A stretch of 64,000 bases of DNA from JADGNZ01 sp963715895 (GTDB lineage: Bacteria > Acidobacteriota > Thermoanaerobaculia > Gp7-AA8), in contig OY970284.1 in NCBI GenBank assembly GCA_963715895.1, positions 1,426,001-1,490,000 on the forward strand. Direction: 5' to 3'. The position numbers were made by a program, and so were the translations under genes. Each line of letters begins with the position of its first letter. Position 1 is the first letter of the stretch. The notes under the pieces were generated by a model that saw only the letters and a list, made by a program, of their open reading frames with translations, had not been told where the DNA came from and ran no database searches. Below, piece by piece: positions 8,888 to 18,103 of this stretch.

Positions 8888-9351
8888 TAGTGACTGCCGC
8901 ATCTCTGGTCGCTGCACATATATCCATAGCAACCGAATGAGTACTGCGTTACGTTCGTGCAGCCTGCGATCAGACCCTGACTCTTACAATCGGCCGCCGT
9001 CCAGGCTTTTCCTCCGTTGGTCCTGCCGAAGGGGCAATTCGTCCTCAGCGCGGCCAGGGCGTCGCACGGCTTGGTGCACTTGCTGAGGTGACACTTGCCG
9101 CCATCGAAGACGACGGTTGCGCAGCCGTGACTAAACCCCGCGACGGTGCAATCGCTCTGAGTGTTCGCCGCCACATCGCAATCGACGAGGTTTGCGTCGA
9201 TCGAGTAGTCCACTCCGCTGCAGGCCAGACCTGCCAGTGCTCCGAGGACGAGGTACAGGAAAATTCGCTGTCGAATAGTCAAGGGCCACACGGATCGAAC
9301 ACGACCAAGAAGTCGCCGTGTGGACGAGAAGCGGCCCGAAACGTTCGTCAT
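8887..9351 (-). CDS. Small cysteine-rich lipoprotein, function unknown
   Basis: 154 aa with a basic start, a hydrophobic stretch and a lipobox LAGLAC, so probably an outer-membrane or periplasmic lipoprotein. The mature part has about 15 cysteines in spaced pairs (CDALAALRTNC, CKSQGLIAGC, CSDQRC), suggesting several disulfides. It directly precedes the propeller gene with a 1-nt stop/start overlap, so the two are translationally coupled and may act together outside the cell. I do not recognise a family. Confidence 0.6.
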   Translation of the reverse strand: MTNVSGRFSSTRRLLGRVRSVWPLTIRQRIFLYLVLGALAGLACSGVDYSIDANLVDCDVAANTQSDCTVAGFSHGCATVVFDGGKCHLSKCTKPCDALAALRTNCPFGRTNGGKAWTAADCKSQGLIAGCTNVTQYSFGCYGYMCSDQRCGSH

Positions 9352-9415
9352 GATGGAGGGGACAGGTTCGACTGTACTTCAGCGAATTGCTCGCGTCAAG
9401 CCGACGGCCCACGCC

Positions 9416-9853
9416 TCACCACGGAAGCGTATTGAAGTAGAGGCGGCCTCCCCAAAGCAGGAGGAAGAGGGCCGCGTTCGCGAGGATCAGTCTCTCCGCA
9501 AGACGTTCGAGCCGCGGTTGCGGGAGAGGCAGCCGCCAGCCGGCCGCCCATGCTCCGGAGGCCAGCCAGACCGCGCCGCATTCGAGCGCCAGCAACGGCG
9601 CCAGTGGGTGCAGACGGAACATCTCGCCCCAGTCTCCTCGTACCAGCGCCAGGCAGGCCCGGGACATGCCGCACAACGGGCACGGAATGCCGGCCACGCG
9701 GCGGAAGAGGCAGAACGAGACTGCGTTCGGTGCCAGCGAGCCGTGCCGTCTCATCTCCACGAGGAGCAGCGCGCCGCACGCAGTGGCGAGAAGCCAGCAG
9801 GTGATTCGGACGGCACGACGAGGCGGGGAGCTGCCCGGCATTGGCGATCTCAT
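9416..9853 (-). CDS. DUF2752 membrane protein
   Basis: The motif GIPCPLCGMSRACLALVRGDWGEMFRLHPLAPL is diagnostic for DUF2752 (two cysteines, then SRA, then a helix and HPL). Three hydrophobic segments are visible (ITCWLLATACGALLLV; HPLAPLLALECGAVWLASGA; LILANAALFLLLWGG). The open frame runs further upstream into the antisense of the kinase, but the natural start is the ATG at 9853 or 9841, giving about 145 aa, the family length. It lies 31 bp downstream of the histidine kinase on the same strand. Function of the family is unknown; the paired cysteines suggest redox or metal sensing. Confidence 0.75.
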   Translation of the reverse strand: MRSPMPGSSPPRRAVRITCWLLATACGALLLVEMRRHGSLAPNAVSFCLFRRVAGIPCPLCGMSRACLALVRGDWGEMFRLHPLAPLLALECGAVWLASGAWAAGWRLPLPQPRLERLAERLILANAALFLLLWGGRLYFNTLPW

Positions 9854-9884
9854 CGAGTTTACCCTGACGCGCGAAACACCCGCC

Positions 9885-11300
9885 CTACGCAACTCGTGAC
9901 TGTACCTCAGCGACGAAGTGAGCACCTGTCTCGCATTCGCCGTCCACCCAGACCTGACCGCCATGGATCTCGGCGATCCAACGGGCAATGGGCAGACCGA
10001 GGCCGGAGCCGCCGCTCTGGTCCTGAGCGGATCGGGAATGAGCGAGGTCGACGCGGAAGAAACGTTCAAACACCCGCTCACGCAAGTCGAGTGGAAGGCC
10101 AACGCCAGTGTCGAATACATCGACACGCAAGGCCGAACCATGCCGCGAGCCGAGAAGGCGGACACTGCCGTCGGGCGGTGTATGGCGAAGAGCATTTTCC
10201 ACCAGGTTAATGAGAAGGCGCTGCATGAGTCCTTCATCACCGACCATGAGGAGATCGTCGTCGTGCTCTTCACTCAGCGTGATGTTCCGCTCTGCAGCCA
10301 GCGTTCGAAACATGAGCACGGTGCCGACGATGACGTCGGAGAGGTAGAAGCGTTCACTATGAATGGGGTATTGGCCGGCGTCGCTGCGTGCCAGGAGAAA
10401 GAGGTCGCTAACGATGCGCGAGAGCCGCTCCACCGTTCGCCGCATGATGCCCAGACTCTCCTGATAGTCACCGATGGTTTGATTCTCGATCGATGACGTG
10501 ACGTCGAGCTCACCCTGCAGGATCGTTACGGGACTACGCAGCTCATGGGAAGCATCGGCCATGAATCGTCGCTGCGATGCGAAGGCGTCGTCCAGCCGGC
10601 CGAGCAGCCCGTTGAGTGTCGTCGCCAATTCGCCCAACTCGTCATCCGGGTTCACAACGGCGATGCGGTCGGCCAGACTCGTGGCGCCAATGGCCCTTGC
10701 TTTCGCGCTCATGGTCGCGACCGGGGCCAGGCTCTTCCGTGCCAGCAGATATCCACCCCATGCCGCGGCGAGAAGTACGATCGGAGCGCCGATGGCCATG
10801 GCCTGTGCGAGGTGACGAAACACTTCTTCCTGCATCTTGAGTGATTGCGCAATCACGATGGTGTAAACCGATTTTCCAAGCTGCGCCGGTTCGAGCACGA
10901 CCCGAAGAGGCCGCCTCCCCTGAATCGTGAACACGCCCCAGTTACGGCGCTCTACTCGCTCACGCAGAACGCCGCGGTTGACTGTACGGGTCAGAGCCGT
11001 CGCCGACACCGCCAGATCGCCGCCATCAGGGCCGAGAATGAGGACCGGCCGTTCGGCGTCACGCAGGTCATTGACCAGCTCGTCGAGCGCATGCATGCGA
11101 ACGACGCCATGTTTTGCGTACGAGTCTGCAAGGCTGGTATGCATTTGATCTGCGGTGCTGCGCAGTGATCGATCGGTTGCCTCCTCCATCTCGTCGCGCA
11201 AAACGAGGACCGTCGCAATCCCGCCAATCAGCAACACGGCCGCGAGAACCAGGGTGTACCAAAGCGTGAGCCGCACGCGGATCGATGTGCGCATCACCAC
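9885..11300 (-). CDS. Sensor histidine kinase (HAMP-HisKA-HATPase), OmpR-system type
   Basis: 471 aa. TM1 at about residues 10-32 (LTLWYTLVLAAVLLIGGIATV), a periplasmic sensor region of about 130 residues, TM2 at about 165-190, HAMP, then HisKA with the phospho-acceptor in DASHELRSPVTILQGEL and HATPase with N, G1 and G2 boxes (NLVENALRHT, VFDTGVGL, GGSGLGLPIARWI). Its start overlaps the 3' end of the response regulator by 7 bp, so they form one operon transcribed regulator first. Signal unknown. Confidence 0.92.
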   Translation of the reverse strand: MVMRTSIRVRLTLWYTLVLAAVLLIGGIATVLVLRDEMEEATDRSLRSTADQMHTSLADSYAKHGVVRMHALDELVNDLRDAERPVLILGPDGGDLAVSATALTRTVNRGVLRERVERRNWGVFTIQGRRPLRVVLEPAQLGKSVYTIVIAQSLKMQEEVFRHLAQAMAIGAPIVLLAAAWGGYLLARKSLAPVATMSAKARAIGATSLADRIAVVNPDDELGELATTLNGLLGRLDDAFASQRRFMADASHELRSPVTILQGELDVTSSIENQTIGDYQESLGIMRRTVERLSRIVSDLFLLARSDAGQYPIHSERFYLSDVIVGTVLMFRTLAAERNITLSEEHDDDLLMVGDEGLMQRLLINLVENALRHTPPDGSVRLLGSRHGSALRVDVFDTGVGLPLDLRERVFERFFRVDLAHSRSAQDQSGGSGLGLPIARWIAEIHGGQVWVDGECETGAHFVAEVQSRVA

Positions 11301-11980
11301 TCTGCCTCATCGCGAATGCCGAATACGTAGCCAACTCCGCGGATCGTATGAATGAGCTTCGCCTCGCTCTCCCGGTCGACGATGCGCCGAAGGCGACCGA
11401 TGTAGACCTCGATCAGATTGGAAAAGATATCGAAGTTGCCGTCCCAGACATGCTCCGAGATCTCGTCTCTCCCAAGCACGCGATCGGCATGAGTCGCGAG
11501 GAACTCGAGGAGCGCATACTCCTTCGCCGTCAGTATGAGAGTTCGCTCGCCGCGCGTGGCTCGATGGGAGCGCGTGTCGATCGAGAGGTCGGCGACGCTA
11601 ATGACGGGATACTGGCGTGTACCCCGCCGCCTCATCAAGGCCCGCAGCCTTGCCAGCAGTTCCGGGAAATGGAATGGCTTGATGAGGTAGTCATCGGCCC
11701 CGGCATCCAATCCTTCGACGCGATCGCTCAAAGCATCACGGGCAGTGAGCATGAGAATCGCGACATCCATACCCTCCGCACGAAAGCGGCGGCAGAGCGC
11801 AAAGCCGTCAGGTTGCGGAATCATCGCGTCGAGTACCACCGCGTCGTACGGCGAGCTCGAGACACATTCGAGCGCCTCCTCCCCGGTAGTGGCCACATCC
11901 ACGGCGTAGCTCTGCGCCCTCAGACCGCGGGCGATGAAGTGAAACATATCGGGATCGTCTTCGACGACGAGGATGCGCAT
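11294..11980 (-). CDS. OmpR/PhoB-family response regulator
   Basis: 228 aa with an N-terminal receiver (acidic DD in VVEDDPD, phospho-acceptor D in VVLDAMIPQPDG, T in MLTARD, K in LIKPF) and a C-terminal winged helix of the OmpR type (LTAKEYALLEFLATHADRVLGRDEI ... VEVYIGRLRRIVD). It is the first gene of the two-component operon with the kinase at 9885-11300 and diverges from the YncE-like gene across about 355 bp. Targets are unknown; self-regulation would be typical. Confidence 0.93.
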   Translation of the reverse strand: MRILVVEDDPDMFHFIARGLRAQSYAVDVATTGEEALECVSSSPYDAVVLDAMIPQPDGFALCRRFRAEGMDVAILMLTARDALSDRVEGLDAGADDYLIKPFHFPELLARLRALMRRRGTRQYPVISVADLSIDTRSHRATRGERTLILTAKEYALLEFLATHADRVLGRDEISEHVWDGNFDIFSNLIEVYIGRLRRIVDRESEAKLIHTIRGVGYVFGIRDEAEW

Positions 11981-12076
11981 GCAGCACAGTCTCCTTGCGA
12001 AGTGGTGAATCAGCGGTAAATCCCGATCACGCGCCGTTTACCGGTCATTCAGCATTCGGTCGCTACTGTGCCGGGA

Positions 12077-12256
12077 ATGACGCTTCGCCTCCTCATAAAA
12101 ATAACCGCTCTGCTGTTCGCGGCGGCGGCTCCTTCCCTTCATGCGGACCAGCCGCTCACCGGCACCGTCGTGGATCCAACGATCGATCGAGGCCACCTTC
12201 GGAGATGGCTGGAAACAGAAGCCGGATGCGCCCTGTTGGCGCTTCCATTTCATTAA
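12077..12256 (+). pseudogene. Possible remnant of a secreted/TonB-receptor-type gene
   Basis: An ATG begins a convincing signal peptide (LRLLIKITALLFAAAAPSLHA) followed by QPLTGTVVDPT, which resembles the first strand of carboxypeptidase-regulatory-like domains at the N-terminus of TonB-dependent receptors. The homology ends there and a stop comes at residue 60. I read this as a truncated leftover or a very short secreted peptide. The rest of the gap up to 12335 holds nothing else I can name. Confidence 0.3.
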
Positions 12257-12335
12257 CGCAGTATCAATCGGTGCGCGTTCAATCGGCTGTCGATTTCGGG
12301 CGCTTGTGGCATCGCACGAGGAAAAGATTTTGACC

Positions 12336-13373
12336 ATGCAAAACAGACGAATTGCAGTACTGCTCTTCACCCTTCTCACACTTGCGCTGACGCTACCCCT
12401 GCTGGCGGCTGATCCGCCGGGCTACACCGTCACCATGCTCCCGCTTCCGGGAGCCAGTGCCGCCGGAATCAGCATGGACTACCTCGGCTACGACCCGTCC
12501 ACCAACTCGGTGTGGGTCCCGGCCGGCAACACCGGCTCGGTCGATGTCATCGACGCTGCCACCAACAAGGTCACCCAGCTCACCGGCTTCCCCTCGGGTG
12601 AGATGGGCTCGGCAACCCGCAAGCGCATCGTCGGTCCGAGCTCGGTCACCATCGGCAAGGGCACGGTCTACATCGGCGACCGTTTCGATTCGAGCGTCAA
12701 CGCGCTCGACGCCCGCACCCACAAGCGCGGCGCCAGCGTCAAGCTCGACTCGATGCCGGATGGACTGGCCTATGTGGCCTCCACCAACGAGGTGTGGGTC
12801 ACGACACCGCGCGACAAAACGATCCGCATCCTCGACGCCACGACGCTGGTCCAGAAGGAGAAGCTCACCTTCGAGGGGAATCCGGAAGGGTTCGCCGTCG
12901 ACGGCACCCGAGGACGCTTCTACACGAACATGGAGGACAAGGACCTCACGCTGGCGATCGACCTCAAGTCGCGCAAGACCGTCTCCACCTGGAAGCCGGC
13001 CTGCGGTGAGGACGGCCCGCATGGAATCAAGCTCGACGAGAAGGGCGGATATCTCATGGTCGCCTGCAGCACGAAGACGGAGGTACTTGATGTCGGCAAG
13101 ACCGGCGCGGTGCTTTCTTCGGTCGATACCGGCGATGGCGTCGACGATCTCGACTACGCCTCGGCATCGCACCTGGTCTACGTCGGCGCGGCCAAGGCGG
13201 GCGAGTTGACCATCGCTCATCTCGACGCGGCAGGCAAGCTGACCGTCATGGCGAAGGTGCCGACCCACGCCGGAGCGCGCAACGGCGTCATCGCCAGGAA
13301 CGGCACCTTGTTCCTGGGCCATTCGGGCCTCGGCAATCTCTCCGACCTGGTGGTGGTTGCGCCGAAGAAGTAG
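12336..13373 (+). CDS. YncE/YVTN-like secreted beta-propeller
   Basis: 345 aa from ATG 12336 with signal peptide RIAVLLFTLLTLALTLPLLAA. The open frame continues upstream, but only this start puts the signal peptide at the N-terminus. Repeats such as SVWVPAGNTGSVDVIDAATNK and EVWVTTPRDKTIRILDATT are YVTN-type propeller blades. Homologues are periplasmic or extracellular with unknown, sometimes DNA- or metal-related, roles. A bidirectional terminator follows at 13392-13419. Confidence 0.85.
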   Translation: MQNRRIAVLLFTLLTLALTLPLLAADPPGYTVTMLPLPGASAAGISMDYLGYDPSTNSVWVPAGNTGSVDVIDAATNKVTQLTGFPSGEMGSATRKRIVGPSSVTIGKGTVYIGDRFDSSVNALDARTHKRGASVKLDSMPDGLAYVASTNEVWVTTPRDKTIRILDATTLVQKEKLTFEGNPEGFAVDGTRGRFYTNMEDKDLTLAIDLKSRKTVSTWKPACGEDGPHGIKLDEKGGYLMVACSTKTEVLDVGKTGAVLSSVDTGDGVDDLDYASASHLVYVGAAKAGELTIAHLDAAGKLTVMAKVPTHAGARNGVIARNGTLFLGHSGLGNLSDLVVVAPKK

Positions 13374-13391
13374 GCACACTCGCGGGATTTC

Positions 13392-13419
13392 AAAGAGGCG
13401 GCCTCCCGGCCGCCTCTTT
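13392..13419. terminator. Bidirectional intrinsic terminator
   Basis: Perfect 12-bp stem AAAGAGGCGGCC / GGCCGCCTCTTT with loop TCCC, flanked by A- and T-rich ends, between the convergent YncE-like and PepSY genes. Confidence 0.85.
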
Positions 13420-13440
13420 TGTGTCTGTATCCACTGCCGG

Positions 13441-13821
13441 CTAATGCTTCGTCTTATCCTTCTCTTCCTGCTTTTTCTCGTCGGCTTCCTTCTTGGCGTC
13501 CTCGTGCGCGACGGCGACGATCTTGCCGTCGATGGCGTTGACGTTGACCTCGGTGACTCCGGGCTTCGAAGTCTTGATGTCGAAGGAGTAGATGAGCTTA
13601 CCGTTCTCGCGCTCCAGTTCGCTGCTCGTGACGGTCCCCGGAGCTCTCTTCAGGGCGATCCCGCGCGCTTTTTCCATCGAGATCTTCGCCTCTTTCTTCA
13701 TCGCGGCCTGATCGTCGCTCTTGGTCTCTTTGGTTGGGCTCTTCGAGTCGGCGGCATGAACGGCTACCGTTCCCATCCCAAGCACCGCCACCATCGTCAA
13801 CACTGCCAGTTTCGATTTCAT
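13441..13821 (-). CDS. PepSY-domain periplasmic protein
   Basis: 126 aa from ATG 13821, which is preceded by GGGGGAAAGA and gives a clean signal peptide (MKSKLAVLTMVAVLGMGTVAVHA). The mature part has a PepSY module: KARGIALKRAPGTVTSSELERENGKLIYSFDIKT followed by EVNVNAIDGKIVAV. The C-terminal tail is strongly charged (KKEADEKKQEEKDKTKH). PepSY proteins often inhibit or chaperone peptidases. The upstream open frame to 14031 lacks a signal at its N-terminus and is not used. Confidence 0.88.
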   Translation of the reverse strand: MKSKLAVLTMVAVLGMGTVAVHAADSKSPTKETKSDDQAAMKKEAKISMEKARGIALKRAPGTVTSSELERENGKLIYSFDIKTSKPGVTEVNVNAIDGKIVAVAHEDAKKEADEKKQEEKDKTKH

Positions 13822-14138
13822 CGATTCTTTCCCCCCGTTGGCCTTGATTTCTTCAAAGGCATCGTAGGGAAGTGAAGCAGATGTTCTGCCAGGACACATA
13901 GCGCGGCGGCAGTCATGCTGCCGGCAAAACCTGTCCAACCACCACATCCGCTTCAGCAGCACCTCACCTTCGCCTCCCAACTGCGTCAACCGTCGGAATC
14001 TTCGAGTAACCCGTCCGAAATTCAGCCGCATGTCTCATTTTTGTATGACCTGCTTTAGGAGCACGATCGAGTAAGCGTCGTATTTACAGCAGTTAGATCG
14101 CATGCGCTTTTGGCAAACGATGCGCATTGGTGGAAGGG
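13822..14138. other. Intergenic region, no gene seen
   Basis: 317 bp between the divergent PepSY and hybrid-kinase genes. It must hold both promoters, but I could not pick convincing -35/-10 pairs, and there is no notable repeat. Confidence 0.5.
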
Positions 14139-16742
14139 ATGAATCCTGTCAATCGAGCTCGCCGCTCCCGATTCGCGGGACGGGCCTGGTTCGTTCTCTA
14201 TCTGGCTCTGGCGGCGCTCGATCTCGGCGCTGTCTCATTCACGCTTTACCAGCACTATCGTGTTACCTCGCTGCTGGAGCGCCGGGCGATTTTGGATGAG
14301 GCCTTCGACAGACAGGACCGCATCATTCGGCGCCTCGGCTCGCTGGCGTCCGAGATTGATATGGTAGCCAACGGTGTGAAGGAACGCAGCGAGGCCGGGA
14401 CGTCTCGCGCCCAGCTCCATGCCGCAAAGAGCTCCATGCAAGCGATGCTGACCTTGCTGCGAGAATCGGTGGCGGCGACGCCCGGCGGCGGCAACCGGAT
14501 CATAGGGATCGTCAACCGGATCGCTGACGAAGCGCGTCAGGTCAACTCCGCGGGCGACGACAAGCTCGAGGCCGTGGAGCGTGGGGACCTCGCGGCGGCT
14601 TCGAACGAAAACGTCCGGCTTGACGCCGCGCAATTCAGGATTCAGCAACTGCTCGATGAGCTGAGCGTCTCGATCGACCGGATCCAGGACCGTCTGTTCG
14701 CGCAGGATCACGTAGAAGTCGCGCGGCTGCATCGCGCTCAGATTCTGATTGCCGCGCTGATCGTATTGATCCTGGCGGGAATGGCCGTCTACGGCCGGGC
14801 CCTGGCGCAACAGGTCTTGAGCGCGCGCGAACGGGAGCGCTATGTCGACGAATTGCGCGAATCAAACGCGGCGTTCGAGCAGCTCGTCCGCAAGAATGAG
14901 TTGATCCTCAATACGGCCGCTGATGGCATCTTCGGCCTCGGTCTCGATTACCGGCTGACCTTCCTCAATCCGGCCGCTGCCGCGATGATCGGGTTCTCGT
15001 TCGAAGAGTTGCAGGGACGGACGATTCATGACGCGGTCCATCACACGCACGCCGACAGCACCCCGTATCCCGCTGACCTGTGCCCGGATCGGCAGGCTCT
15101 GGAAGACGGCGTGGCGGCCACGGTGGCCGACGACACGTTCTGGAGAAAAGACGGGACGAGCTTCTCGGTTGAGTATTCGGTCACCCCGATGCGGGACGAG
15201 GAAGGCCGGACTCTTGGCGCGGTGGTGACGTTCCGCGACACGACGGAGCGGCGCGCGCTGCAGCGGCTCAAGGACGAATTCGTTTCGACGGTCAGCCACG
15301 AGCTTCGGACGCCGCTCACTTCGATCCGAGGTGCGCTCGGCCTGCTCGCAAGCGGGCTCGTGGCGAGGTCACCCGAGAAGGCCCAGCGGATGCTCGACAT
15401 CGCCGTGAGCAACACTGACCGGCTGGTACGCCTCATCAACGACATCCTCGACATCGAGCGCATCGAATCGGCGAGAGTGACGCTAACGAAGACCCGCTGC
15501 GAGCCTGCCATCCTCCTGCGGGACTCCGTCGATCTGATGAGACCGATGGCCGAGAAGGCCGGCATCCGCATCGACCTTGCCTCGCTCGAGACGACACCGG
15601 TTTGGGCCGATGCGGACCGGATCACGCAGACGATCACGAACCTGCTCAGCAACGCCATCAAGTTCTCGCCGGCTGGTTCGGCGATCTCCGTCTCGGCCGC
15701 ACACGGACGCGAGGGGATCGTGTTTCGCGTTTCCGATCACGGCCGCGGCATTCCGGCCGACAAGCTGGAATCAGTCTTCGAGCGCTTCCAGCAGGTGGAT
15801 GCGTCGGATTCTCGCGACCGAGGGGGATCCGGTCTCGGCCTGACGATCTGCCGCAGCATCGTCCGACAGCATGGCGGCGAGCTGCGCGTCGAAAGCGTCG
15901 TCGGCAAGGGCAGTACCTTCAGTTTCTCGCTTCCCTCCGCGGTGCTGCAGCACGATAGGGCCGAACCGGCTGCCGGCGCCAGGGTGATCGTCTGCGACGA
16001 CGATCCGTCCGTGCGCGAGACGCTGGAGACGATGCTGCAGCAGCACGGCTACAACGTCCTGACTGTCGATGGAGGAGAGGAGCTCCTGCGCGAGGTGCGC
16101 TCCTTCCGGCCCGATGTCATCCTGCTGGACCTGTTCATGCCGGTCATGGGCGGTTGGCATGCTCTGGCCGCGCTGCGCAATGACCCGGAGACCGCGGCTA
16201 TCCCGGTGGTGATCCTCAGTGGGCTTTCGCGGGACGAAGCGCCGGCACCATTCGATCTGGCCGGTTGGGTGAACAAGCCCCTGGATGAGGGAACCTTGAT
16301 CGACACACTCGAGCATGCGCTCGGGCTCGGCGGCAGGAAAGCGCGAATCATGGTGGCCGAGGACGACTTCGACCTCGCTGGCGTCATCATCACTTCCTTC
16401 GAGCGGCACGGCATCGCGGCCTGTCATGCGTCCACCGGACGAGAAGCCATGGACATGATGGGAGAACAGGCGCCCGACATCCTCATTCTCGACCTTGCCT
16501 TGCCGGAGATCGACGGGTTCGGCGTGGTGGAGTGGATGCGGACGCAGGAACGACTCCGCAGCGTGCCGCTGATCGTCTATTCAGGCGGTGACCCGACCGC
16601 GGGCGACCGCGAGCGGCTGATGCTCGGCCCGACGCAGTTCCTCATCAAGGGCCGTGTGGCCCCCGACGAGTTCGAGCGGCGGGTGGTGAAACTCCTCGAC
16701 CTGCTGACCCTGACCAAAAAAGAGATCGCAAATGCCGCATGA
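14139..16742 (+). CDS. Hybrid sensor histidine kinase: TM-sensor-TM, PAS, HisKA, HATPase, two receivers
   Basis: About 867 aa. TM1 near residues 12-32, an extracytoplasmic four-helix/CHASE3-like sensor of about 160 residues, TM2 near 195-215 (ILIAALIVLILAGMAVYGRAL), PAS at about 235-365, HisKA with VSHELRTPLTSIRGALGLL, and HATPase (NLLSNAIKFS; DHGRGIP; GGSGLGL). Two receivers follow: VIVCDDDPS...ILLDLFMPVMGG, and IMVAEDDFD...LILDLALPEIDGFG. Both have the phospho-acceptor aspartate. A TTG at 14127 and a GTG at 14130 are alternative starts. The next response regulator overlaps its end by 11 bp, so a multi-step phosphorelay within one operon is likely. Confidence 0.92.
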   Translation: MNPVNRARRSRFAGRAWFVLYLALAALDLGAVSFTLYQHYRVTSLLERRAILDEAFDRQDRIIRRLGSLASEIDMVANGVKERSEAGTSRAQLHAAKSSMQAMLTLLRESVAATPGGGNRIIGIVNRIADEARQVNSAGDDKLEAVERGDLAAASNENVRLDAAQFRIQQLLDELSVSIDRIQDRLFAQDHVEVARLHRAQILIAALIVLILAGMAVYGRALAQQVLSARERERYVDELRESNAAFEQLVRKNELILNTAADGIFGLGLDYRLTFLNPAAAAMIGFSFEELQGRTIHDAVHHTHADSTPYPADLCPDRQALEDGVAATVADDTFWRKDGTSFSVEYSVTPMRDEEGRTLGAVVTFRDTTERRALQRLKDEFVSTVSHELRTPLTSIRGALGLLASGLVARSPEKAQRMLDIAVSNTDRLVRLINDILDIERIESARVTLTKTRCEPAILLRDSVDLMRPMAEKAGIRIDLASLETTPVWADADRITQTITNLLSNAIKFSPAGSAISVSAAHGREGIVFRVSDHGRGIPADKLESVFERFQQVDASDSRDRGGSGLGLTICRSIVRQHGGELRVESVVGKGSTFSFSLPSAVLQHDRAEPAAGARVIVCDDDPSVRETLETMLQQHGYNVLTVDGGEELLREVRSFRPDVILLDLFMPVMGGWHALAALRNDPETAAIPVVILSGLSRDEAPAPFDLAGWVNKPLDEGTLIDTLEHALGLGGRKARIMVAEDDFDLAGVIITSFERHGIAACHASTGREAMDMMGEQAPDILILDLALPEIDGFGVVEWMRTQERLRSVPLIVYSGGDPTAGDRERLMLGPTQFLIKGRVAPDEFERRVVKLLDLLTLTKKEIANAA

Positions 16743-17136
16743 ACGGATTCTCATCATTGATGACGAAGAAGACATCCGTGAAGTGGCATCGCTGACGCTG
16801 GAGGAGGCCGGCTTCGAGGTGCTCACGGCCTCCGGCGGCAGGGAGGGAATCGCGCGTGCCATCGCGGAGCAACCGGACGCCATCCTGCTCGACGTGATGA
16901 TGCCGGAGATGGACGGACCGGCCACGCTGCTGATTCTTCAACAGACCGAGGCCACGCGCGCCATCCCGGTACTTTTTCTCACCGCGAAGATCCGGCCCAG
17001 CGACAAGCAATCTCTCTCGTCTCTCGGCGCAGTGGCAATCCTGTCTAAACCGTTCGACCCTGACCGCCTCGGCCAGGACATTGCCAACGCGCTCGGCTGG
17101 ACAGCCGGGAATCACGAAGGAGCGCTTGCCTCATGA
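16732..17136 (+). CDS. Single-domain response regulator (CheY-like)
   Basis: 134 aa comprising one receiver: IDDEED acidic pocket, phospho-acceptor in AILLDVMMPEMDG, T in FLTAK, K in LSKPFD. No output domain. It overlaps the hybrid kinase by 11 bp and is probably the terminal or shuttle receiver of that phosphorelay. Confidence 0.92.
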   Translation: MPHERILIIDDEEDIREVASLTLEEAGFEVLTASGGREGIARAIAEQPDAILLDVMMPEMDGPATLLILQQTEATRAIPVLFLTAKIRPSDKQSLSSLGAVAILSKPFDPDRLGQDIANALGWTAGNHEGALAS

Positions 17137-17228
17137 ATACACCTTTGTCATTGTCAGCCCTGATCGTGCTCACGAGCTGGGAGCACATGCAGCCTTGCCA
17201 GGTGAGGCAGGCCCACTCCCAACAGTAG
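17133..17228 (+). CDS. Possible 31-aa peptide at the end of the phosphorelay operon
   Basis: An ATG overlaps the stop of the response regulator as ATGA and opens a 31-codon frame starting NTPLSLSALIVLTSW. Coupled start and hydrophobic beginning are suggestive, but it could equally be a chance frame or a truncated gene. Confidence 0.2.
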   Translation: MNTPLSLSALIVLTSWEHMQPCQVRQAHSQQ

Positions 17229-17260
17229 CGCTTTGCGGCAAACCAGTATTTGTTCTTCGT

Positions 17261-18073
17261 TCATGAGCTCATCCTGGACATTCTGCTTTTCCGGAGCCGC
17301 CCGATCGCAAGCAGCACAATGAGGAGCGCGGTCACGAATGTCACGCAGGCGATGAAGAACCCGCGATCGGCGCCTGTCTCTGAGATCGGTCGTGCGGTGA
17401 AGTCGCCGGCAAGGCCGGTCCACCAGTAGGCGAAGAGTCCGATGTCCATCACGATGTGGCCGATAATTCCGGGGATGAGCGATCCGCTCGACCATGCCAG
17501 CATGCCGAGCAGCACACCCGCGCCGAAGACGATCGGTACCATGCCGATCATCGACCAGGCTTTCGTGAGGTGTGCGAGCATGAAGAAGAGCGACGACACG
17601 AAGATGGCGATCGAAGCGCCGTAGCGCTGCTCGATCGGCTGCTGCATGTAGCCTCGGAATCCTGTCTCTTCGCAGATGCCTGCTGAGGCCGCGGAGATGA
17701 CGACAGCGACCCAGCGCAATGGCATGGAGTGAATGACGGAGAGGTCATACCCCCTCCGGAATGCGGCCACGGGAAATGGCACGAATCGGAATAGCAACAC
17801 GATGGCGGCATGAATCGTCGTCGCGAAGAATAGGGCGGCGATGAGCCCCCATCCCCATTGCGCCGGCGATAATGCACCTCCGCGGAACGCGGTACGGCGG
17901 CTGGTCCGCGTCGTGCGCGGCGGTCCTCCGCCGCTTGCCCACCAGAGATAGAGCGCCAGGAAGACCGTCTCGAGCACTGCCGCGACCGGTACGCCGAAAC
18001 CGAACAACAACGGAGGCCACACGTTGGCGGCGATCAGGCCGATCAAAAGGCCGATGACGATGGCGCGCAACAT
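17261..18073 (-). CDS. CPBP-family intramembrane glutamic protease
   Basis: 270 aa with about eight hydrophobic segments. The catalytic signature is present: EETGFRGYMQ (EExxxR) and, further on, SSLFFMLAHL (FxxxH-type) plus a late segment with GIIGHIVMD (H/N). These are the Abi/CAAX-protease motifs of the CPBP family, which process prenylated or bacteriocin-like substrates. Convergent with the phosphorelay operon and 30 bp downstream of the Trx/TPR gene on the same strand. Confidence 0.88.
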   Translation of the reverse strand: MLRAIVIGLLIGLIAANVWPPLLFGFGVPVAAVLETVFLALYLWWASGGGPPRTTRTSRRTAFRGGALSPAQWGWGLIAALFFATTIHAAIVLLFRFVPFPVAAFRRGYDLSVIHSMPLRWVAVVISAASAGICEETGFRGYMQQPIEQRYGASIAIFVSSLFFMLAHLTKAWSMIGMVPIVFGAGVLLGMLAWSSGSLIPGIIGHIVMDIGLFAYWWTGLAGDFTARPISETGADRGFFIACVTFVTALLIVLLAIGRLRKSRMSRMSS

Positions 18074-18103
18074 CTCGATGGAACCGGCGCATTGAACCGT
18101 ACG

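Noticed and set aside
9320..10210. Long open frame on the plus strand opposite the DUF2752 and kinase genes
   Set aside because: Arg/His-rich sequence without family features; it is the complement of real genes.
9854..10273. N-terminal extension of the DUF2752 frame
   Set aside because: It is the antisense of the kinase C-terminus; family length fits the start at 9853.
13822..14031. N-terminal extension of the PepSY frame
   Set aside because: The signal peptide begins at 13821 with a good ribosome-binding site.
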